Below are positions 12,830-22,404 of a stretch of DNA of 64,000 bases, piece by piece. The stretch comes from Chiua virens. Its lineage: Eukaryota; Basidiomycota; Agaricomycetes; Boletales; Boletaceae. Where the stretch lies: assembly GCA_019787685.1 (NCBI GenBank), contig JAHNUO010000033.1, positions 62,001-126,000 of the forward strand. The letters run 5' to 3'. The position numbers and the translations under genes are program-made. How positions within the stretch are numbered: position 1 is the first letter of the stretch; every line of letters begins with the position of its first letter. The notes under the pieces were generated by a model. It saw only the letters and a program-made list of their open reading frames with translations. It was not told the origin of the DNA and ran no database searches.

Positions 12830-15351
12830 TACATAGTAATATCTATGGTCATAACACTTTGTATATATAGTAGCTTATCCAATACAAATTGTTAGACATG
12901 CATGCATGTAGTTAGGGTCATGGTGGGAAATCACATTTAATTTCTACAAAATAGCCATTATGCCTCTTCTATCAAGAACCTATTGAATGTCTTCAACTTC
13001 AACCCCTTCTCAGCCACTGTTAGCCTCATATAGCATTTGTACCACACAAGGTATGGACCTGCACCATGAAGGTTTGTTGCATCTTTAACAAATGGTTGAG
13101 CAAGAATTAAGCTTGGAGTTTCCAGGTGAGTTTTCTTCTATGCTTGTGTGCATGAAGAAGTTTGATGGTAACTCAGGAGGCTCTACTGCCTGGTGCAATG
13201 CTCCTTGAAGTGGTCCTGTCATCCAACAAGACCAACATATCCATCATGAGCAGTAACCACCTCACCCATCTACTCCTTCTGAGCCTTGCTAATATTGATG
13301 TGCCTATCCAGTGCAAATTACCCCTCCATGCTTACCTGCTTCTCACTTTACTCCCAATTCCAAAGTTCACTCAGAAGTTGACTTGTGTCACTGGCCTTTT
13401 ACAAGATTGCTGAGTACACCAAGCCCTCAAGGTCATCCTCTCACCCTTGAAGACTGTGATAGCAGTGGGCATCATGATGAGTGATCCCATTGGAAATTTA
13501 TGCTATTGCTTCATGCCTTTAGCTTCATGGATAGCAAATATGCCAGCAGAATCCCTATTGGCAGCAATAGGCTCAATTTGAGACCTTGCAAGGCAATAGC
13601 AGGGGTGTTGGACACCTGGCCAGGTCATGGGTGCAGGTGTTTGAAACACCTGGTATGGGTGCATGTCAGACACTCATGTTCTTACCCATACCTGTGGGTG
13701 TGGGTATTATCTAAAATAGATATCAATAAGCTGTAGTGACAAGATGATAATGTAACAATGTACATGTTATGCTATCATCCCCTACACTTACCTTCCTACA
13801 CCTCACCTCACCCCTCCTACACCTTGCCCTTGACCTTTCTATGCCACCCCACCTGATGACAAAATACAACAATGACATGCAATGACAGCAGCTGTGACAA
13901 GGCTGCAACATGACATAATGACTGACATGACAACCAACTCAAAATCTAGGCCTCACTGTCTACACCTCACCCTCATCCCTCCTATACCTTCAAGTTGCTC
14001 ATGAGTCACCTCACCCTACACTCTGCCCTCTTCTTTCCTTAGCCCCTTCCTACACCTCATCCCCACCCTTCATGCTATAATGTGGTTGTCACATTGTTGT
14101 CATTGTTGTGACCATCATCACTCTCACCCTCATTGGCAGGTGTATCATGGATGGATGAAGTATTTGTGAGCAAGGCCATGTGTAACTCTGTAGACATATT
14201 GATAAGTGAGAATAGAACAAGAGGCGATGGAAACAGACCTGGAACAAACAGCACTGGCGCTGGCATGGCAACAAGGCTTGAAGCATCTGATTGAGAGCTC
14301 AGTTGCATCACCACAGTCTGGTGTGTGATCATTTGAATGCTTGAAGTAATGTTCAAGTGTCCCAATGTGACAATCAGGCTCAAATATGCTCTGCTAGCAT
14401 GACAGATGACTCAATAGGTATTGAAGTGAGAGTGAACAAGATACATACACTAAGCTGTGTGTGACTGCACCCAGATTCTGTGCTGTCTTTTCTGGTGTCT
14501 TTCACTTGGTAATGGTTGGAAGTACATCCAAGTCCACAGAACATGGGGAGTGTGGGTTTGACTTGGAGTTGTCGGATGCCATGGCCTGCAACTGAGCAGA
14601 CTTGGAGACCTGTGGAAGTTATAGTAGCTTGGGATCAATGTTGAATTCATAGAAGATGAACTGGCAGCTGGAGAGAATGGTATGCACTCTGAACCTTGCT
14701 CTCCCTCACTGGCATGCCTTTTCAGTATCGTGTTCGTGATGATGTCTGACATGACTGCAGCACAATGAGGATTCTTGCTTCCATTTAGGATAAGTCACCA
14801 TGTACCTAGTTATCATATAAATCAGCATCTTCAATAAGTGAAATAAGACAATGTACCATGTGATGAAATGCCAAACATCTTGAATGGAATTGCTGTAAGG
14901 AAAAACAGCAGTTATTGCATTCCTTACCAAGCAACAATTGTTGCTGATAAACATATCTGGTAGCAGTCAGCCAAGGAGCTGAGTACAATGCCATATCCCT
15001 GTAAGAAGTTCCCTGATCTCAGCATTATTGTGACTGACAGAAGCACTGTCAAGTGTAGTAGATTATGATCAGTGCTATGAGTGACTCACTGTGGCCATAG
15101 CAATTTATGGCTCTTTCAACAGCACCTTCAAGATGTCCAACAAGGCATCTGCTATGTACAAGAACGGCCAGTGGTCAAAGTACCTGAAAGGAGGAATCTT
15201 GAGCATTCTCAATGAGAAAATTGAAATAATTGCCTGGGTAAGTGCAGCTATTTTCACATGAGCAATAAGGCGATGTAATTGTTACATACAGCTGAATATG
15301 ATGGTTTCTGCTGATATGCACTGTGCATCATAGTTCAGCAGATCATCAAAT
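12830..15351. other. Gene-free block with a hAT-like end near 13.6 kb
   Basis: No protein family is recognisable. At 13602 the sequence caggggtgttggacacc followed by repeated acacctgg/cccatacc motifs resembles a hAT terminus with subterminal repeats, but no matching right end was found. From 13.78 to 14.08 kb the strand is pyrimidine-rich with cctacacctcaccc-type repeats. Confidence 0.4.
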
Positions 15352-15437
15352 TGATAAACGGACTGTACTGGGCAGCTGGAGTTTGATGTAAGAGACTAAG
15401 GAAGTCATTACATCGAACTCCAAGGCTAAATACAGTA
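15352..15437 (-). repeat. Copia 3' LTR, left part (split by pogo insertion)
   Basis: Starts with tgataaacggactg, the reverse complement of the LTR end, and contains ggagtttgatgtaagagact, as in the other Copia LTRs here. It breaks at the TA target site (15436-15437) of the pogo element and resumes at 18064. Confidence 0.8.
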
Positions 15438-18061
15438 CAGTCGACTCCCTCCTATCCGATACGTATGTAACCGATACTCCCTGAAATCCAATACCTTTTT
15501 GGGATTCCCGAGTTGGTTTGCAGTGATTTGGGACCGATACCCAATACCCAATAACCCATACTATTTCGGGGAGTTATAACCGATAGATAACAGCAAATTA
15601 TTATATAATATATGTTCTAAAATGGTAACTTGGGCCCCAATGTTTGGTTTTTCTCGCAACTTCCCATCATGAAGCCAGTGGATATTCTCAAGAAAGACCT
15701 AAAGAAGCTTCAGGATGAGACATCTGCCTGGAAAGTCACACTCCAGGCTGCCCTAAAGGCTAATCAACCAATTTCACAGGCTGATGAAGAATGGTTAGAT
15801 GGTGATGGGAATTTGGTGAACGAAGAGCGGGTGGTCAGCCAAATAGAAAATGCCTTGGATTATGACTGTGCAGTGGAATCCCTGAACCTACAGGACAAAT
15901 CCATTGTACAAAAGTTAGTAAAACTTGGTGATAAGAAAGGTATTTCTCCCACAGCAAAATGAAAGTGTATGATTTTCAATTTTGACTTAGAAAATTGGAG
16001 ATTCACTCAATTACAGGTCCCACAGAACAGGCAAGCACCACTGGTGAGAAGCAGAAGCATGCACAGGTGGCTAAGCCTGACAAGAAGGCAAATGTATCAC
16101 TCAAGCAGCAAATTCAAATTCTAGATTGGTACCACGCCAACGGCAAGGTCCAAACAAAGACAGCAGACCATTTCAATAAAGTCTACCCCAGCCTTCACCT
16201 CTCACAGCCACGAATCTCAGATTGGGTCAAACAGGAAGCTAAATGGCGAGCTGAGTATAAAAGCAGTGGTGGTTTGTCCTGGTCTGTGAAGCGAGTCCGT
16301 CAGACTCTACATCTGGAGGTCACTGAAATGCTTGACCTCTGGGTTTCGAAGGCCATGGCTGACAAGGTCTTGCTGACAGGCGAAGTCCTCTGCCAAAAGT
16401 GGAAGGCATTTGCTGATCTTGCTGGAGTACCGGAGGATGAACGACTTAGCTTGAGTGAGGGATGGTTGAGCCGATACAAAGCCCGCAATGGCTTAAAGCA
16501 AGTGAAGCGCCATGGTGAAGCTGGGTCAATAGCATCCGACACAGTTGCCAACGAGCATTCACGCATGCAAGCACTGATCAAACAGCATAGTTTTAAACGG
16601 CGTGACATTTTCAATGCTGATGAGACTCCACTTTTTTTTGCATACATGGCATTGGTTTTGAACAACACATACCTTCTAAACCTGAACTATGACTTTGAAC
16701 AGCATGCCTCCAGACTGTGGACTTGCAGACAAGCAACACTCCGGTGCCAAAGGCAAAAAAACTAGATTGACTTATCTCTTCACAACAAATGCAACTGGCT
16801 CCGAAAGGTTACCTCCGCTGATTATTGGAAAGGCATACAAACCTCGTGCTTTCGGGAACAAGACAGGAGCTCAGCTGGGCTTCAGCTACCGCAACAATGC
16901 GAAGGCATGGATGACTGCTACACTCTATCAAGAGCGGTTGTTAGATTGGGATGCGAAGCTTAGGAAGCAAGGACAGAAAATCCTTCTTTTGCAGGACAAC
17001 TTCTCGGGTCACATTATCCCTGATACGCTGACAAACATCACTGTTGAAAACTTCGAGCCAAATCTGACCACGCATGTCCAGCCCAATGACCAGGGTATCA
17101 TCCGGTGTTTCAAAGCTCATTACCATGCAACATTCATCCATCGTGCCATCAACCTTTACGAATCCGGGACCACTCCTTCGGACATTTACAATATCAATCA
17201 GCTTGCGGCGATGCACCTTGCCAATGCAGCCTGGAATGAGGTTGATGCCACAATGATCCAAAACTGCTGGCGTAAAGCTGGTATCCTGCCGCTGGAATCA
17301 GACCCGGATGCCAACATGTCCATCATTCAACCCCCTCCATCCCCGTTTCATTGCTCGTTCACACAGATTCAACCACTTCTGATGATGATCCTGGCATTGC
17401 ACAGGTAGAGGCACTCGTTCAGCGTGCCCTGAGTCAATGATCTGGAGTCAACTGGCGCTCTCCAATGCTCAAACCGGATGGACATTGCAGAGATCATCAA
17501 CCCTGCTGCCGAAGCCCACGACATCTTTGATGCCACTGATGAAGACATCTGCAACGCAGTTACAGAAGCAAAGAAGGCACGGGAACAGGGAACAGACAAT
17601 GATGTCGATGATTCAGATGGCCCTATCGAACCGGCACCAACACACAGCGAGGCTCTTCAAGCAGCGCTACTGCTACAGAGGTTTCTGAAGGATCTTGATG
17701 AACCTTTTGCACGTAAGCTAGAGCTGATGTTGGGTACATTCGGGCGAAGCACGCGTGTCGAGTCAATGCGGGCTATGAAGGACACTACATTAACCTCATA
17801 TTTTCTGCCCCCAAACTTGCAACAGTTGTGATTTCCACCCCTCTCGAGTACTAGACCTATATAGAATGTACATAAAACGCGAGTCCTAGTTGTCATCACC
17901 TGAAATGTTGACAACGCATGCATTCGATGGCAAGAACAACATCATGTACATCTGGGGTCCCTCGGACCCCTATACCCCCTTCTCTTGCAGACCCGATACT
18001 CTCTCAAAGCCGATACCGTACAGGGTAAACCAAGGGGTATCGGTTATGAGGGAGTTGACTG
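15438..18061 (+). mobile_element. Fot1/pogo-type DNA transposon, 2,624 bp
   Basis: The left TIR starts cagtcgactccctcctatcc (15438). The right TIR, read inward, starts cagtcaactccctcataacc (18061). Over about 25 bp they differ at three positions. Both ends abut TA (15436-15437 and 18062-18063), the duplication used by Tc1/mariner/pogo elements. The host sequence on either side joins into a continuous Copia LTR once the element is removed, which proves the boundaries. It encodes one plus-strand transposase with two introns. The interior is far richer in CpG than the flanks, which fits a recent insertion. Confidence 0.9.
15669..17831 (+). pseudogene. Pogo/Fot1 transposase (CENP-B-type HTH plus DDE_1)
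   Basis: Cut-and-paste transposase. Exon 1 is 15669-15939 (acidic N-terminal region), exon 2 is 16017-16641 and exon 3 starts at 16703. Intron 1 (15940-16016) has gtattt...tacag and joins in frame. Intron 2 (16642-16702) ends in cag, but its donor reads AT, so splicing is probably lost. Exon 2 holds two helix-turn-helix parts: the psq-like SLKQQIQILDWYH stretch and a CENP-B-like one ending LSEGWLSRYKARNGLK. Catalytic acidic residues are seen in NADETP (near 16.61 kb), LLQDNFSGH (near 16.99 kb) and VQPNDQG (near 17.08 kb). Near 17.34 and 17.43 kb two indels cancel, bringing in the normal C-terminus that ends at 17831. Almost complete but likely inactive. Confidence 0.85.
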
Positions 18062-18063
18062 TA

Positions 18064-18159
18064 GCTAGATACACTAACAAATATGGTAGTGGCTGAAACT
18101 CTAAGTGTGAATGACAAAGCAACCAAAGAGGGGTTGATGCGCAATCACTGCATCTAACA
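18064..18159 (-). repeat. Copia 3' LTR, right part
   Basis: Continues the LTR interrupted at 15437 (gctagatacactaacaaata...) and ends tgcgcaatcactgcatctaaca, the reverse complement of the LTR start TGTTAGATGCAGTGATTGCG. About 95 bp of matching Copia 3' internal sequence (polypurine tract and pol tail, reversed) follow to the right, so this is a 3' LTR and not a solo LTR. Confidence 0.8.
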
Positions 18160-18258
18160 CACCCTCCTGATTGCGCATGTCTGCAAGAAAGCGAAACCTA
18201 CTGAAATGAACCAAGTCCTAGCACAGAACAGAAATGCTGCACTTTGACTCGAGGCAAT

Positions 18259-18496
18259 TGTTAGATGCAGTGATTGATTGCGCATCAAACCCTTTCTAGG
18301 TGCTTTGTCATTCATACTTAGAGTTTCAGCCACTTGGCTGTTTGGTAGTGTATCTATCTACTGTATTTAGACTTGGAGTTCGATGTAGTCACTTCCTTAG
18401 CGTCTGACATCGAACTCCAGGGATGTGGTCGCACTAGACTCCCAATTGACAGCTTCTGACATCGAACTCCAGCTGTCCAGTGCAGTTGTCTTTACA
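18259..18496 (+). repeat. Copia solo LTR, 238 bp, TSD gcaat
   Basis: Begins tgttagatgcagtgatt and ends ttgtctttaca, with gcaat on both sides (18254-18258, 18497-18501). The flanks are the two halves of the reversed Copia pol 3' end, which proves insertion into the older minus-strand copy. A solo LTR is the usual product of recombination between the LTRs of a full element. Confidence 0.85.
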
Positions 18497-19925
18497 GCAA
18501 TGCCTTTGTCAACAGATCAGCAGGCATATCAGAGGTAGGGAGGAAACGAGGCGCGATAAGGCCTTGATTTATCGACCACATCTCTAAGCCAGTACTAGCG
18601 AAGGTCCAAGTGCTTCATCCTGCCATGATGCTCGGGGTATTTGGCTACCTGGATCGCTGATTGGTCGTCCATATGGAGGGTCGAAGCTCCAGTCGCTTCA
18701 TAGCCAAGTTCCTGCAGGAGTTTGCGCATCCAGACGATCTCCTTGCCTGCCTCGCCTGCTGCGACATATAAATGATTGAGGATGGGTGGTATTGGTGGTG
18801 AAGCACTGTGCTGTGTCCGCTTCCTCATCATCAGAGTCGTCCGCATCGTCTGAGAGCTGCGCTGGGCTGACTTCCACCATTCGCGAGGTCTGTGTCTCGT
18901 TCTGCGAGGTAGATGAGCACCAATGCCCACTGGCTCAGGTGCAGGGGGAGGCGTCACAGGCTCCTCAAGCAGCGCTCTGGGAACTGCAAGAGGCACGTGG
19001 GTTCTGCATCCTGATTATCCTCCTCAACAGGAGGAGGAGGAACCAAAGGCGCCCCCCCAGGATGTAGAATCCCAGGAGCGGCTGGGGGAGCAGCATCATC
19101 TGGGGTGCTATGTACGATATGGGGTGCTATGTAAGGCACCATGGGCGCAATGATGGGTACTGGGGCAGTGAGGGTGAGGGTAGGGTGCTTGTCAAAATCA
19201 GCTCGTTCTGAGATGATGGTGCGCTTGGTGGTGGGGTTGTAGAACTTCCATCCCTTGTAGCCCTCTGGGTACCCAATGAAGACGCATTTTTCGGGCGCAG
19301 ATTTGTCGTTTTGAATATGGACATATGCAGTCGATCCCCAGACTCGCAGGTGAGAGACGTCTGGTTTGCGTCCATGCCATCGCTGGAAGGCGGTAGAGTC
19401 GTCGACAGCTGCTGTGGGGCATCAATTCCACACATGCACGAGGGCAGCGAGTGCTTTGCCCCGAAGGCCATTGCTAGGCCCGACTCCCTGCTGAGGACGC
19501 GCTCGGACAGTGTGCTGGCGCTCTATGCCGCACTCAGTGGTGAACTTGAGCATGGCATTGCTCATGTACTCCCCTGCCTTGTCGTCTCGCAGGGTTTTGA
19601 TCTTTCGCTCGCTCTGGTTCTCTGCAAAGGCTTTAAACCGCTTGAAAGCGTCGAAAACGTCCGATTTGGCGCGAACGGGCAGGACGAAGCGATATCTCGA
19701 GTCGTCGTCGGTGAAGGTGACCCAGTAGCGATACCCAGTGAAGGTAGGATAGGGCACTTGGTCGAGCGCAATTTCATGTGATCTGTCGATTATGGAGGCG
19801 CCATTCGCTTGCTCCAGTACCTGTCCTGTGCGACTCGACCTGATATTGCCTTTGCAGTCGGTCAGCTCGCATCCTTCACCTCTGATCCAGGTGTGGCGCA
19901 TGGGAATGCCATGTACTGCGAACTT
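18497..19925 (-). pseudogene. Copia pol remnant: integrase, linker and RNase H
   Basis: Reading right to left, the integrase core spans about 19790-19440: GYRYWVTFTDDDSRY, then LRDDKAGEYMS, with the DNA-binding tail (KCVFIGYPEGYKGWKFYN) continuing in the same frame after a TGA at 19422. A proline-rich linker follows to about 18950. After a frameshift, RNase H is recognisable from EAGKEIVWMRKLLQELGYEA to HHGRMKHLDLR (about 18770-18595). The whole reverse transcriptase is absent, because the linker is fused directly to the RNase H. The integrase N-terminus is cut near 19.93 kb by the opposite-strand fragment. Integrase would insert the cDNA; this copy cannot be active. Confidence 0.8.
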
Positions 19926-20435
19926 CGGCATCACCTATTCCCCTGACTCGACGTCCTCAGAGCTCTTCAGCACATTCTCTGATGCGAAGCATGGCGGTTG
20001 CACGGACTCTGGACACTCCACCAGCGCATGTGTGGTCAAGATTGGCACTGGAGTCGTCTCATGGATGTCCAAGGCCAGCCTATTGTCGCCCTCTCTACCA
20101 CTGAAGCTGAGTATGTTGCAGCATGCGAGGCAGGCAAGGAGATCATCTGGATGCGAAAACTCCTCCAGGAACTTGGCTATGAGGCGACTGGAGCTTCAAC
20201 CCTCCATGTGGACAACCAGTCTGCGATCCAGGTAACAAAACACCCAGAGCATCATGGCAGGATGAAGCACTTGGACCTTCGCTGGTACTGGCTGAGAGAT
20301 GTGGTCGATAAAGGCCTCATTGCGCCTCGTTTCCTCCCTACCTCGGACATGCCAGCTGATCTGCTCACAAAGGCATTACCTCGAGTCAAAGTGCAGCATT
20401 TCTGCGCTTTGCTAGGACTTGGTTCGTTTCAGTAG
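19926..20435 (+). pseudogene. Copia RNase H and pol C-terminus, inverted fragment
   Basis: A plus-strand stretch coding the RNase H of the same Copia family: ALSTTEAEYVAACEAGKEI (about 20.09 kb), STLHVDNQSAIQV, HHGRMKHLDLR, DMPADLLTKALP and the family C-terminus ending LLGLGSFQ at the stop at 20435. A frameshift near 20.03-20.08 kb separates the SDAKHGGCTDSG stretch from the rest. It begins abruptly where the minus-strand integrase ends (about 19.93 kb), so it is a fragment lying head to head with the older copy. Its own polypurine tract and 3' LTR follow. Confidence 0.8.
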
Positions 20436-20460
20436 GTTTCGCTCTTTTGGAGAGATGCAC

Positions 20461-20473
20461 AATCAGGGGGATG
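20461..20473 (+). promoter_or_regulatory. Copia polypurine tract
   Basis: aatcagggggatg lies immediately before the LTR start TGTTAG at 20474, the position of the plus-strand primer of LTR retrotransposons. Confidence 0.65.
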
Positions 20474-20713
20474 TGTTAGATGCAGTGATTGCGCATCAAA
20501 CCCTTTCTAGGTACTTTGTCATTCATATTTAGAGTTTCAGACACTTGGCTGTTTGGTAGTGTATGTATCCTACTGTATTTAGACTTGGAGTTCGATGTAG
20601 TCGCTTCCTTAGCTTCTTACATCAAACTCCAGGTTACCTATGTGGTCGCACTAGACTCCCAATTGATAGCTTCTTACATCGAACTCCAGCTGTCCAGTGC
20701 AGTTGTCTTTACA
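20474..20713 (+). repeat. Copia 3' LTR, 240 bp
   Basis: Starts TGTTAGATGCAGTGATTGCG and ends TTGTCTTTACA. It contains three copies of the 14-mer tggagttcgatgta or its complement, two of which form a stem-loop near 20.59-20.63 kb. It follows the pol end and polypurine tract, so it is the 3' LTR of the inverted fragment. Confidence 0.85.
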
Positions 20714-20719
20714 AAAAAA

Positions 20720-21201
20720 TCATGGCCATGCAAGTGAGCTCGTCGTTGAGTTTGGTGATGTCGAAGGTGGAGGTGTGAAGGTCCTTGATTCGAAGCATAC
20801 AGTCTTCCACTCGAGCAGCAAGGGCAGGGGGAGGGACTCATCAGGACGCTTCCTGATGCTAAAAAACTCGTCATACGCCACAAAGCGACTGCCAGCCTCA
20901 AAGACAGCCTTCAGCGCTTTCCAGGCCTAAGCTTAGTGGGATCATCCTGGTCAGCTCGGATGTGGACTCGCTGGTCTGGGGCAATGTTGAGCATCAACTC
21001 GCCAGCAGCCTTGTCCTGTTTGATGTCCCAAGCGGTCTGGTCAGAACTCGAACCAGTGGGACGAAGCTCCTTGCCATCCACAAGTCTCCAAAGGCCCTTC
21101 GAGCGAAACAGGGCCTTCATCTCCTCGCTCCAGGTAACATAGTTGGTGCCAGACAGAGCCTGAATGCGATGGGATGACGATTGGTGAGGCTCAGAGGACA
21201 T
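20720..21201 (-). pseudogene. Copia gag, 5' part
   Basis: Starts at 21201 with a short polar leader and the typical Copia gag opening (ALSGTNYVTWSEEMKALFRS, KGLWRLVDG) and runs in frame to about 20911. A shifted frame then continues with FVAYDEFFSIRKRPDESLP-like sequence to about 20720. Gag is the capsid protein of the element. The downstream half, including the zinc knuckle, is gone; the sequence meets the end of the inverted Copia LTR at 20713. Confidence 0.7.
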
Positions 21202-21308
21202 GTTGAGGCGATTGGAATGGGTGAAGTCGAAAGTGGATGTTGTTTAGGGCAGGTAATAAAACGAAAATAAAGTGTCGAGGTCTCTCGAGGCTGTTGGGAG
21301 CGCTCGAT

Positions 21309-21378
21309 AAACGGACTGCACTGGGCAGCTGGAGTTCGATGTAAGAGACTTTAAATTGAGTGTCTGATGCGACCACTG
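21309..21378 (-). repeat. Copia 5' LTR remnant
   Basis: ataaacggactgcactgggc followed by ggagttcgatgtaagagact matches the LTR end as at 15352. It is cut after gcgaccac, where a diverged LTR starts. Confidence 0.65.
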
Positions 21379-21602
21379 TTCGCTTTCTGATTGCGCACTT
21401 CGCGCATTTTAGCTAATATACTATATTTGGATATTGCGCCACACTTGTGGCTGATTGTTTGTGTTTGTTTCACACCTAGTTTATAGTCGGAGTTCCACAG
21501 TGTTCGCTTTCTTCAGTTTCTCACTGTGGACTCCAGGTATGTCGCATTTAGCCTCTAATACTCCAGTTTCTCACTGTGGAGTGTGATTCCAGCTGTTAAC
21601 AA
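21379..21602 (+). repeat. Diverged Copia-like LTR
   Basis: Starts tgttcgctttctgattgcgc and ends ccagctgttaaca. Its layout copies the main LTR, including the two cactgtggactcca-type hairpins, but its sequence is different. It probably represents a related Copia family. No clean 5-bp duplication was found, so the borders are approximate. Confidence 0.5.
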
Positions 21603-21836
21603 ACCTAAAACAGCTACTCTGGGTAACTGGAGTTCGATGTAAGAAGCTATAAATTGGGAGTCAAGGACAACTACATACCTGGAGTTCGATGTAAGAAGCT
21701 AAGGAAGCGACTACATCGAAATCCAAGTGTAAATACTCTAAGTAAATACAACAACAAATACTAAGGTGGCACAAAACCTAAGTAAGCATGACAAATCAAA
21801 TAGAGAGGGGTTGATGCGCAATCACTGCATCTAACA
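21603..21836 (-). repeat. Copia LTR (minus), variant
   Basis: Contains two ggagttcgatgtaagaagct motifs and ends in gatgcgcaatcactgcatctaaca (reverse of the LTR start). The left border is ambiguous because it merges with the diverged LTR. Confidence 0.65.
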
Positions 21837-21982
21837 GTAAGAGACTAAGGAAGCCATTACATTGAACTCCAAGGCTAAATACAGTAGCTAGATACACTAA
21901 CAAATATGGTAGTGGCTGACACTCTAAGTGTCAATGACAAAGCAACTAAAGAGGGGTTGATGCGCACTCACTGCATCTAACA
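21837..21982 (-). repeat. Truncated Copia LTR
   Basis: taagagactaaggaagccat through to tgcgcactcactgcatctaaca; only the 5' 146 bp of the LTR remains. It abuts the preceding LTR head to tail without spacer. Confidence 0.7.
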
Positions 21983-22129
21983 CAAATGTTGAGAACATTT
22001 GAAGGCCTTCTATTCAAGTACTCAAATGTGTGCCAGTGGTATTCCAGCAGATGGAGTTCTAGATCAGATCAGTAATATGTAAATTGAAAAATGAATTTAT
22101 GTTTGATCTGTTCTGCTGGTTCACCTGAT

Positions 22130-22204
22130 GTAGAGGAAGGCCTTGACTTGGTGGTAAGGCCCTTGAGAGGGTCCACCAGGTTCAAGTTCCAGCAGGCTAC
22201 CCCT
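22130..22204 (+). other. tRNA-like sequence, possible SINE head
   Basis: ttgacttggtggtaaggc (22143-22160) resembles a pol III A box, and ggttcaagttcc (22179-22190) a B box at tRNA-like spacing. The ends gtag/ctac could pair. The T-arm does not fold cleanly and no poly-A or poly-T tail is visible. A decayed tRNA or tRNA-derived SINE head is possible. Confidence 0.35.
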
Positions 22205-22404
22205 TCTGAGCTGCTTGGCTTGCCTCTGGCTCATGATCCCCTGTGAATTACCAATCTGCCCCTGTGGTTGGGTTCACCATGGGCATGTCATCCAAGTTGG
22301 CCAGTCACAGAACACAGCCTCTAAGTCCACCACATGCGTGGCGTTGAAATGGGCTAGGATGAGCAGCGAGCACTGCAACACCTCAGAGAGAGGGCAGCCC
22401 TAAC

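Larger units (their letters stand above)
15352..21378 (-). mobile_element. Nested Copia (Ty1/copia) element, minus strand
   Basis: Right to left: a 5' LTR remnant (21309-21378), leader, gag (21201-20720), integrase (about 19925-18954), linker, RNase H (about 18860-18595), the 3' end of the internal region, and the 3' LTR (18159-18064 plus 15437-15352). Three later pieces interrupt it: a plus-strand Copia 3' fragment (about 19926-20713), a plus-strand solo LTR (18259-18496, TSD gcaat) and a Fot1/pogo transposon in the 3' LTR (15438-18061). The reverse transcriptase is missing; the linker runs straight into the RNase H. Stops and frameshifts make it non-autonomous. Confidence 0.75.

Noticed and set aside
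13602..13740. A third hAT element
   Set aside because: caggggtgt start and subterminal-like repeats exist but no right terminus or target duplication was found.
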